Below, in pieces: positions 37,313 to 43,442 of a stretch of 64,000 nucleotides of DNA. Location: the NCBI GenBank assembly GCA_902790905.1, contig CADATO010000001.1, forward strand, positions 1 through 64,000. The letters run 5' to 3'. Each line of letters begins with the position of its first letter. Position 1 is the stretch's first letter. The notes beneath the pieces were generated by a model. The model was not told the origin of the DNA. It did not search any database and saw only the letters and a list, made by a program, of their open reading frames with translations. Position numbers and translations under genes: made by a program. This DNA comes from an uncultured Eubacteriales bacterium (GTDB taxonomy: Bacteria; Bacillota; Clostridia; Peptostreptococcales; Anaerovoracaceae).

Positions 37313-38481
37313 AAGTCCACAACAAGAGCGACAAACCCGACAACGTCGTCATGAAGGAGCAGAAGATCGTCGCCGACTGCGAAGATCTGCAGCGGCAGCT
37401 TCCAAAATTCATGGCCGGGTATTTCGCGTACCTGAAAGGCAACGTGCTGCCCATGACAAGGCGCGCGTACCTGCAGGATGTCCTATTCTTCTGCAAATAC
37501 CTCATCCACGAGACCGACCTGACACAGGCAAAAGAGACGAACGAGATCTCCCGGCGCGAGTTCAACGAGATCAAAGCGGCGGATGTGAACCTCTTCATCG
37601 ACTACTGCCGCCGCTACACCGTCGAAGAAGACGATGCCTGCGTCGTCTACGAGAACAACAACAAGACCCTGGCGCGCAAGAAATCCTCGGTCTCCGTCCT
37701 CTTCAAACAGCTCTACAGGGACGAGATCGTCGACAAGAACATCACGGACGGGTTTGACCCCATCCGCGTGCCAAAGCCCGGCGAGCGCGAGATCAAGGCG
37801 CTCCAGGACGACGAAGTGATGATCATGCTGGATGCGGTGACGACCGGCACGGGACTCACGAAGAAGGAGCACCAGTTCTGGGAGAAGACCAAGTACCGCG
37901 ACAAGGCCATCCTCGTGCTGTTCCTGACGTACGGCCTGCGTCTTTCGGAACTGCAGCAGCTGAACGTCAGCTCGTTCAATTTCCAGAGAGGGGAGTTCCT
38001 GATCTACCGCAAGAGGGGGAAGGAATCAACGATGCCGCTGAACCGCTCTGTGGCGGCGGTCCTGCAGGATTATCTCGAGCTCGAGCGAAAACCCGACGAA
38101 TCGCTCACCGAAGAGAACCGCGACGCCCTGTTCCTGTCGCTGCGCGGCACCCGCATGACGGAGCGGCAGATCCGGGAGCTCGTCAAGAAATACACCGCTA
38201 TCGGCATGCATACCTCACGGCATGCCGGCTACAGCCCGCACAAGCTGCGCGCGACGACCGCCACGAGCCTGATCGGCCGCGGCAACTCGATCTTCGACGT
38301 GCAGGCGCTGCTGGACCACGAGCAGGTCACCACGACGCAGCTCTACGCACGGCACAAAATGAACGTCAAGCGCGACCTCGTCAACGATATGGAATGGGAA
38401 ATCGAGCGGCGGCAGGGAACTGCAGAAGCAGAGGAACCTGCTGCAGCTTTCCAGCAGAAAGAAGAACCGGAGAACGAATAG
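37291..38481 (+). CDS. Tyrosine recombinase (XerS/XerC-like)
   Basis: The 396-residue protein has an N-terminal SAM-like DNA-binding domain (FMAGYFAYLKG to VLFKQLYRDE) and a C-terminal catalytic domain with the full residue set: Arg in TYGLRLSELQQL near residue 217, a hairpin Lys in YRKRGKES, His and Arg in SPHKLRATTATSL near residue 317, His in LLDHEQV near residue 340 and Tyr in TTTQLYARH near residue 350. Length and the lack of phage or integron neighbours resemble XerS-type single-protein dimer-resolution recombinases. GGAGGAC at 37275-37281 supports the start. The C-terminal 30 residues are acidic and Gln/Glu-rich. Confidence 0.85.
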   Translation: MGRQKILKVHNKSDKPDNVVMKEQKIVADCEDLQRQLPKFMAGYFAYLKGNVLPMTRRAYLQDVLFFCKYLIHETDLTQAKETNEISRREFNEIKAADVNLFIDYCRRYTVEEDDACVVYENNNKTLARKKSSVSVLFKQLYRDEIVDKNITDGFDPIRVPKPGEREIKALQDDEVMIMLDAVTTGTGLTKKEHQFWEKTKYRDKAILVLFLTYGLRLSELQQLNVSSFNFQRGEFLIYRKRGKESTMPLNRSVAAVLQDYLELERKPDESLTEENRDALFLSLRGTRMTERQIRELVKKYTAIGMHTSRHAGYSPHKLRATTATSLIGRGNSIFDVQALLDHEQVTTTQLYARHKMNVKRDLVNDMEWEIERRQGTAEAEEPAAAFQQKEEPENE

Positions 38482-39117
38482 ATGCAGTATTTAAAACGAC
38501 AATACAAAGAAACCTGGCGGTTTATCAGCAAGGACATGCGATGGATTCTGTTGGGGAGCATCCTCGTCTTTATCGCCGTGATCGTGCTGACACATCTGTT
38601 CATCACGCGCAACCCGCAGATGCAGCAGGAAATCATGGGCGAGATCCGCAATGCCATGCCGGAGGAGATCTTTGAAACAGAGACCGGTCTGCCGATGGCA
38701 GCCGCACTGTTTAAGAACAACACCATCGCCTGTCTGGTCTCGGTGGTCACAGGCTTTGTGCCATTCCTGTTCCTGCCCGCGATTTCACTGTGTATGAACG
38801 CGGCGATCCTGGGTCTTCTCGGGGGCGTCTATCAGGTCAACAACATGTCGGTCGTCGGCATGTATGTGTTCGGGATCCTGCCGCACGGGATCTTCGAATT
38901 CCCGGCGCTCCTGCTGTCCATGGCCATGGGCCTCCGCATCTGCTACTGCCTGGTCAAGCGGATCTGCGAAGGCAAATACAATCAGGGCGTGGTCAAAACC
39001 GCCGTTGCCGGAAGTCTCAGGACATTCCTGCTCGTCGTGATCCCGCTGCTTCTGTTCGCGGCGATCATCGAAGCAACACTGACGCCGTTTCTGATGGGGC
39101 AGTTCATGGGCCTCTGA
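38482..39117 (+). CDS. SpoIIM (stage II sporulation protein M) family membrane protein
   Basis: The 211-residue membrane protein has about five to six hydrophobic segments and the SpoIIM hallmark YVFGILPHGIFEFPALLLSM near residue 130, preceded by FKNNTIACLVSVVTGFVPF. In spore formers SpoIIM joins the SpoIID-SpoIIP engulfment machine, but related proteins are widespread in non-sporulating bacteria, and no other sporulation gene is in the window. It follows the recombinase stop directly and is probably co-transcribed. Family is firm; role is open. Confidence 0.82.
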   Translation: MQYLKRQYKETWRFISKDMRWILLGSILVFIAVIVLTHLFITRNPQMQQEIMGEIRNAMPEEIFETETGLPMAAALFKNNTIACLVSVVTGFVPFLFLPAISLCMNAAILGLLGGVYQVNNMSVVGMYVFGILPHGIFEFPALLLSMAMGLRICYCLVKRICEGKYNQGVVKTAVAGSLRTFLLVVIPLLLFAAIIEATLTPFLMGQFMGL

Positions 39118-39198
39118 TGTGCATGAATCCGTATGGTTCGATAAAATTAACATAAAATAGTTATCGTTATATATCACTTGAGAAATACCTGAAACACT

Positions 39199-40518
39199 AT
39201 GACTGCAACAACTCTGACACACAATGACATCAAAGAGCGATTCCTTGCGGACACGAAGATCCATCCCGCGCTGTACGACCTGGTGGAAAAGGCCGAGGCC
39301 AAACTGGAAGAAGGCAGCAAGCGGCGCAAAGAGATCGCCAGATACAACCAGAACAAAATCCTGTCCGCGATGCGTCGCCACCGTCTGAGCGACATGCATT
39401 TCGGCTGGAACACCGGGTACGGCTACGATGATCCCGGCCGCATGATCACCGAAAAGATCTTTGCAGATGTATTCGGGACAGAGGCGGCGCTTGTGCGCAC
39501 ACAGATCGTCAACGGCACGCATGCACTGTCGCTGGCATTGAGCGGCGTGCTGCGTCCGGGAGATGAGCTGATCTACGCGACCGGCGGTCCTTACGACACG
39601 CTGGAGGAAACGATCGGCATCCGCGGAGAGGGTAAAGGAAGTCTGAAGGATTTTAGTGTACAATACAAGCAGATCGAACTGAAAGAGGATGGGACCATCG
39701 ACATTGACGGGCTGCTGGCGGCGCTGACCGACAAAACGCGCCTGATCGGCCTGCAGCGGGCGACCGGCTATGCGTGGCGCAAGGCCATCACCATCCCGGA
39801 GATCAAAGCGTGTATCGATGCAGTGCGCGCGGTGCGTCCGGACATCCTGTTCTTTGTCGACAACTGCTACGGCGAATTCCTCGATATCATCGAACCGACG
39901 GAAGTCGGGGCGGACCTCATGGCGGGCTCGCTGATCAAGAATCCTGGCGGCGGGCTGGCGCTCTCCGGCGGGTATATCGTTGGTAAGGAATCGCTCATCG
40001 AGCAGGTCGCTGCCAGACTGTACGCGCCCGGCATCGGCGGCGAATGCGGGCTGACGTTCGGTCAGACGCGTTCGATCCTGCAAGGGCTTTTCATCGCCCC
40101 GCACGTTGTTGCAGGAGCGCTGGAAGGCGCGGAACTGCTGGGACAGGTGGGTACAGAACTTGGCTTCCCGGTCTGCCCGGCGGTCGGCGAAGAGCGCAGC
40201 GACATCATCCAGGCGATCGAGCTTGGTTCGGAAGAGGCGATGGTTTCGTTCTGCAAAGGCGTGCAGAGCGCTTCCCCGGTCGACGCTTTTGTGGACCCAG
40301 AACCGTGGGCGATGCCCGGGTATGATGATCCTGTCATCATGGCAGCAGGTGCTTTCGTGCAGGGCTCTTCGATCGAACTCAGCGCAGACGGCCCGATCCG
40401 GGCGCCGTACATTGTGTACTTTCAGGGCGGTCTGACCTATGATCATTCGCGCTTCGGGGTGCTGAAAGCATTCCAGAGAATGATCGACGACGGGCTTCTG
40501 ACACTGCCGGTAAAATAA
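39199..40518 (+). CDS. Methionine gamma-lyase-family PLP protein (YnbB / 'aluminium resistance' family)
   Basis: The 439-residue protein matches the YnbB family of fold-type I PLP enzymes: HFGWNTGYGYDDPGRM near residue 72, RTQIVNGTHALSLALSGVLR near residue 97, ATGGPYDTLEETIGIRG near residue 127, FVDNCYGEF near residue 218 and SLIKNPGGGLALSGGYIVG near residue 244, in which the Lys of IKNP should bind the cofactor. The substrate is unknown. In Bacillus the orthologue also lies downstream of miaA. It is preceded by an 81-base AT-rich gap that may hold a promoter. Confidence 0.85.
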   Translation: MTATTLTHNDIKERFLADTKIHPALYDLVEKAEAKLEEGSKRRKEIARYNQNKILSAMRRHRLSDMHFGWNTGYGYDDPGRMITEKIFADVFGTEAALVRTQIVNGTHALSLALSGVLRPGDELIYATGGPYDTLEETIGIRGEGKGSLKDFSVQYKQIELKEDGTIDIDGLLAALTDKTRLIGLQRATGYAWRKAITIPEIKACIDAVRAVRPDILFFVDNCYGEFLDIIEPTEVGADLMAGSLIKNPGGGLALSGGYIVGKESLIEQVAARLYAPGIGGECGLTFGQTRSILQGLFIAPHVVAGALEGAELLGQVGTELGFPVCPAVGEERSDIIQAIELGSEEAMVSFCKGVQSASPVDAFVDPEPWAMPGYDDPVIMAAGAFVQGSSIELSADGPIRAPYIVYFQGGLTYDHSRFGVLKAFQRMIDDGLLTLPVK

Positions 40519-40643
40519 TTGAGATAATATCTTTTTTCATGAATTTCATGATATTTAGATAGAATTTAAACAATATCGATAGAATATTTACAATAATATT
40601 ATTACGTATTTAGCGATTCTGCAGACGCTATACTGCAAGAACT

Positions 40644-41531
40644 ATGAAAGAACAGAACAAAAAAGAACCGGCCGACCCAAAAAAAGCGGCGCGCCGTGCA
40701 AAACTGAAAAAACTGTTCACAATCCTCAAGTTCGTGACGCTCATTCTGATCATCGCCGCCGTGCCGGTGTATATTCTGGTGTTTCATCAGGACTGGATCG
40801 CACAGATGCAGAATCTTGATCAGATCCGTAGGGCCATCGCGGACTACAATGGTCTTGAGGCGCCGTTTATTTATATTGGCGCGCAGATCATCCAGATCAT
40901 CATCAGCGTCATCCCCGGACAGGCGCTGCAGATCGCGGCAGGCTTTATGTTCGGCTTTCCGGTCGCGCTGGGACTGTCTGTCATCGGCGCCGCACTTGGT
41001 ACTGTCATTACTTATTATCTGGGCAAAGTGCTTGGACGCGACGCCATGCATCTGCTGTTCGGTGAAGACCAGATAAACCGATATGTAGCACGTATGAACA
41101 GCCGTAACGCAGCCGCGATCGTCTTTCTGATCTATCTGATCCCCGGCATCCCCAAAGATGTCGTCAGTTATGCTGCGGGCGTTTCCAGCATGAAGCTGCG
41201 GCCGTTCCTGCTGCTGTCGCTGGTTGGCAGACTGCCGGGCATGATCGCCAGTCTTCTGATTGGCAAGCAGATCTTTGAGGGCGATTATCATATCGCCATC
41301 ATCATTGCAGCCATCGCAGCGGTCGCTTTCATCCTTGGTCTGATCTTCAGAAAACGCCTTATGGAGAAGTTTGACAAGGTCTATACAAAGATCTACGCCT
41401 ACGATGAACGCGCCACCGAAAAACAGCAGGTGCGGCACGAAATGCATGCGGAAAAGCGTGCGGAACTGCAGCAGAAAATCGCCGAAAAGGCGAAAAAGAA
41501 AGTAAAAGGAGGTTCTTCCGATGAAATGTAA
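40644..41531 (+). CDS. TVP38/TMEM64 (VTT/DedA-like) membrane protein
   Basis: The 295-residue protein has a basic N-terminus, a membrane segment near residue 30, and the VTT core: SVIPGQALQIAAGFMFGF near residue 88, GAALGTVITYYLGKVLGRD near residue 113 and IVFLIYLIPGIPKDVVSYAA near residue 155, ending with a Lys/Glu-rich cytoplasmic tail. VTT proteins include bacterial lipid flippases and scramblases. TATACT at 40629-40634 lies only nine bases before the ATG, so the promoter is probably further upstream in the 125-base AT-rich gap, or the mRNA has almost no leader. The nitrilase gene overlaps its end by 11 bases. Confidence 0.85.
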   Translation: MKEQNKKEPADPKKAARRAKLKKLFTILKFVTLILIIAAVPVYILVFHQDWIAQMQNLDQIRRAIADYNGLEAPFIYIGAQIIQIIISVIPGQALQIAAGFMFGFPVALGLSVIGAALGTVITYYLGKVLGRDAMHLLFGEDQINRYVARMNSRNAAAIVFLIYLIPGIPKDVVSYAAGVSSMKLRPFLLLSLVGRLPGMIASLLIGKQIFEGDYHIAIIIAAIAAVAFILGLIFRKRLMEKFDKVYTKIYAYDERATEKQQVRHEMHAEKRAELQQKIAEKAKKKVKGGSSDEM

Positions 41532-42327
41532 GATGGCACTGTGCCAGATGGTGACAAGACCGGATGTGCAGGACAACTACGATGCCGCAAGAAACCTTCT
41601 GGCAGAGGCAGCAAGACAAGGGGCCGACATCGCGATCCTGCCGGAGATCTGGACCACGCGCATCACCCCGAAAAACTGCCTGGAAAACGCTGAAACCGTT
41701 GGCGGACCGGCTTATACGCTGATGCAGGCCGCGGCGAAGGAACATAATATGTATATTTTCGGCGGTTCGATCCCGATCGCGCACGGCGATAAGATCGACA
41801 ATACCTGCTTTGTCTTCGACCGCAGCGGCAATGAGATCGGCCGGTACGATAAATGCCACCTTTATGATATCGATGTCGACGGCGGTGTTTCATCCAAAGA
41901 ATCCGCCTTTGTTGTGCCGGGTAACCATCAACTCGTTGTAGATACAGAGTTCGGCAAGGTCGGCGTGCTGATCTGCTACGATCTCCGTTTCCCGTCCATG
42001 TTCCTCAAACTGGCGCAGCTGGGGGCAGAGATGATTGTTCTGCCGGCTGCGTTCCATATCCAGACCGGCAAGGCCCACTGGGACTTCCTGACGCGCGCCC
42101 GCGCTGTCGATACGCAGGTCTTCTTTGCGGCTGTGGGCTGTGCGACCGATCATGAAGCGAAGTTCGTCACGTATGGCCATTCGCGCCTTGTGGATCCCTG
42201 GGGCGAAGTCCTCTGCGAGATGGGGGAAGAAGAGGGCGTTGCAGTGGTCGAGATCGATACAGACCGCGTCAAAGAGATCAGAAGACAGCTGCAGTCGCTG
42301 CAGCACCAGCGTCCGGAACTGTATTAA
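41521..42327 (+). CDS. Carbon-nitrogen hydrolase (nitrilase superfamily, omega-amidase-like)
   Basis: The 268-residue protein has the Glu-Lys-Cys triad of the superfamily: Glu42 in ILPEIW, Lys111 in RYDKCHLYDID and Cys152 in VGVLICYDLRFP. The LYDIDVDG stretch after the Lys resembles omega-amidases and Nit2, which deaminate alpha-ketoglutaramate and similar amides. AAAGGAGG at 41505-41512, inside the upstream gene, is an excellent ribosome-binding site. Structured, repeat-bearing DNA follows the stop codon. Confidence 0.88.
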   Translation: MKCKMALCQMVTRPDVQDNYDAARNLLAEAARQGADIAILPEIWTTRITPKNCLENAETVGGPAYTLMQAAAKEHNMYIFGGSIPIAHGDKIDNTCFVFDRSGNEIGRYDKCHLYDIDVDGGVSSKESAFVVPGNHQLVVDTEFGKVGVLICYDLRFPSMFLKLAQLGAEMIVLPAAFHIQTGKAHWDFLTRARAVDTQVFFAAVGCATDHEAKFVTYGHSRLVDPWGEVLCEMGEEEGVAVVEIDTDRVKEIRRQLQSLQHQRPELY

Positions 42328-42418
42328 CAAGGCACATATCCTTCGGTGAACAGGCGACGTTCACCTTGTAAATCTCAAACGAACAAAGCGACTGCAAGGC
42401 GCATATCCTTCGGTGAAC
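42328..42418 (+). repeat. Pair of 24-base direct repeats, each opening a hairpin
   Basis: Positions 42328-42351 and 42395-42418 match at 23 of 24 bases; both contain CATATCCTTCGGTGAAC. In each copy the terminal GTGAAC pairs with a GTTCAC that follows (42359-42364 and 42425-42430). The copies lie directly behind the nitrilase gene. Confidence 0.75.
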
Positions 42419-42460
42419 GGAAAAGTTCACTTCGGAAGATACGCCTGCGCCGCTCTTTTT
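42397..42460 (+). terminator. Probable terminator after the nitrilase gene
   Basis: AGGCG at 42397-42401 and the closing CGCCT at 42442-42446 bracket a long imperfect stem built on the second direct repeat. GCGCCGCTCTTTTTG follows. A perfect 14-base palindrome, GTTGAAATTTCAAC (42461-42474), comes next and may be a separate protein-binding site. Confidence 0.5.
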
Positions 42461-42508
42461 GTTGAAATTTCAACGTTTTAATGTATCTTTTATCTTGTTC
42501 AAGAAAAA

Positions 42509-42522
42509 CGAACTTTTGTTCT
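42509..42522 (+). promoter_or_regulatory. LexA box 1 of the LysM protein gene
   Basis: CGAACTTTTGTTCT matches CGAAC-N4-GTTCT and ends nine bases upstream of the -35 hexamer. Confidence 0.7.
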
Positions 42523-42530
42523 TTTTTCTA

Positions 42531-42559
42531 TTGACAAAATGCGAACATACGTTTATTAT
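42531..42559 (+). promoter_or_regulatory. Promoter of the LysM protein gene
   Basis: TTGACA at 42531-42536 and TATTAT at 42554-42559 are 17 bases apart, a near-consensus promoter framed by LexA boxes. Confidence 0.85.
42542..42555 (+). promoter_or_regulatory. LexA box 2 (between -35 and -10)
   Basis: CGAACATACGTTTA matches the SOS box except in its last bases and lies in the spacer of the promoter, so LexA binding would exclude RNA polymerase. Confidence 0.75.
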
Positions 42560-42566
42560 GAGTATA

Positions 42567-42580
42567 CGAACAAACGTTCT
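42567..42580 (+). promoter_or_regulatory. LexA box 3 (at the transcription start)
   Basis: CGAACAAACGTTCT is a near-perfect SOS box just downstream of the -10, in the same relative position as the recA box. It is 34 bases before the start codon. Confidence 0.85.
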
Positions 42581-42614
42581 TTTTAAAGCTCTGACGATTT
42601 AAGGAGTGATCGCA

Positions 42615-42914
42615 ATGAGATACATGGTACGTTCGAGAATCCGTTTTACACTGTTTGTTGCATTCAGTATCATCATCAGTGTTTCCGCGCTCAACCTGCT
42701 GATTGGTACGACCACACAGGTCAGCGGCAGCAGCGTGCAGACTTATAAGACCATCGAGATCTGTGCCGGTGACACATTCTGGACGATCGCTGACGAATAT
42801 ATGCCCAATGATATGGACACACGCGACGCGATCCACGAACTTCGTGAGATCAATGGCATGGCGCAGACCGATCAGCTGATTGCCGGCCAGAAACTGCTCG
42901 TACCCGAAATGTGA
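42615..42914 (+). CDS. yneA: SOS-induced small LysM protein, YneA-like cell-division inhibitor
   Basis: The 99-residue protein has one membrane segment near residues 10-30 (FTLFVAFSIIISVSALNLLI), an extracytoplasmic linker, and a LysM domain at the C-terminus (IEICAGDTFWTIADEYMP to AGQKLLVPEM). B. subtilis YneA has the same plan and size, and it halts division during SOS. AAGGAG at 42601-42606 supports ATG 42615. Three LexA boxes surround the promoter. Unlike in Bacillus, lexA is not adjacent. The assignment rests on architecture plus regulation; overall sequence identity could not be checked. Confidence 0.75.
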   Translation: MRYMVRSRIRFTLFVAFSIIISVSALNLLIGTTTQVSGSSVQTYKTIEICAGDTFWTIADEYMPNDMDTRDAIHELREINGMAQTDQLIAGQKLLVPEM

Positions 42915-43041
42915 CAAAAAAGGCAAGGACCGGGAATACCACCCAGGTACTAAAAACGCCTTAAATCGAAAAATAGAGCCTCGTTTTTTGGAGGCATTTG
43001 AACAAGCTCATTCTCAAACCCGATCCACAGTGATCAAATGG

Positions 43042-43089
43042 AAAAACGCTGTCCGCATGTATGGCAAGTACATATGGAAAGCGTTTTTT
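43042..43089 (+). terminator. Intrinsic terminator downstream of the LysM gene
   Basis: AAAAACGCT (43042-43050) pairs with AGCG and the following T-run (43080-43088); ATGTA and TACAT pair inside the loop. Six T follow directly. It lies 128 bases after the stop codon, with a smaller GCCTC/GAGGC hairpin in between. Confidence 0.65.
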
Positions 43090-43099
43090 CATAGAGGGC

Positions 43100-43345
43100 G
43101 AATCTGACGCCGGATAAACCGTCAACAATAGATACTAATAAAATGCGGAAGAGAAATCCGGCACGTTAATCCAAGTCATTAGTATAAACGCAGCAGGAGA
43201 ATATAATGCTGATGCACAGCAACACGCATCATTAATAAATAAGAATAAAACCTGCGTTTATCGGAACAGGAAAATACAGGTTGCGTAAGCAAACAGCCGG
43301 ATGCGCTGCAATCAGCGAGATGCAGCAGAACCGGCTGTTTTGGCG
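43100..43345. other. Gene-free, hairpin-rich segment; possible structured RNA
   Basis: No credible gene lies between 42915 and 43442. This part holds nested inverted repeats: ATACTAAT/ATTAGTAT (43132-43139, 43178-43185), ATAAACGCAG/CTGCGTTTAT (43184-43193, 43252-43261) enclosing a TGATGC/GCATCA pair, and AACAGCCGG/CCGGCTGTT (43292-43300, 43331-43339) enclosing GCTGCA/TGCAGC. It may be an RNA, the remains of a small element, or a set of terminators. No known RNA family was recognised. Confidence 0.3.
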
Positions 43346-43356
43346 TTTTCGGCATT

Positions 43357-43390
43357 ATCTATTCCCAAAATTATGATTTTAGGAATAGAT
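43357..43390. terminator. Long AT-rich inverted repeat, likely terminator of the molybdenum operon
   Basis: ATCTATTCC and GGAATAGAT, plus AAAAT and ATTTT inside, form a 15-position stem with one mismatch and a four-base TATG loop. It lies 52 bases beyond the end of the minus-strand oxidoreductase gene. The symmetrical form suits either direction, though no long T-run follows. Confidence 0.5.
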
Positions 43391-43442
43391 GCGTTTCACT
43401 TTTCCAATTCGTATACTTGCATCCCCCGATGCATCTCTTCGC

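Noticed and set aside
37291..38481. Phage or integrative-element integrase
   Set aside because: No phage genes, tRNA target, direct-repeat boundaries or composition change were seen; the gene overlaps miaA in a housekeeping operon.
42880..43107. A possible 75-codon gene after the LysM gene
   Set aside because: It overlaps the LysM gene and the terminator hairpin, lacks a ribosome-binding site and looks like no known protein.
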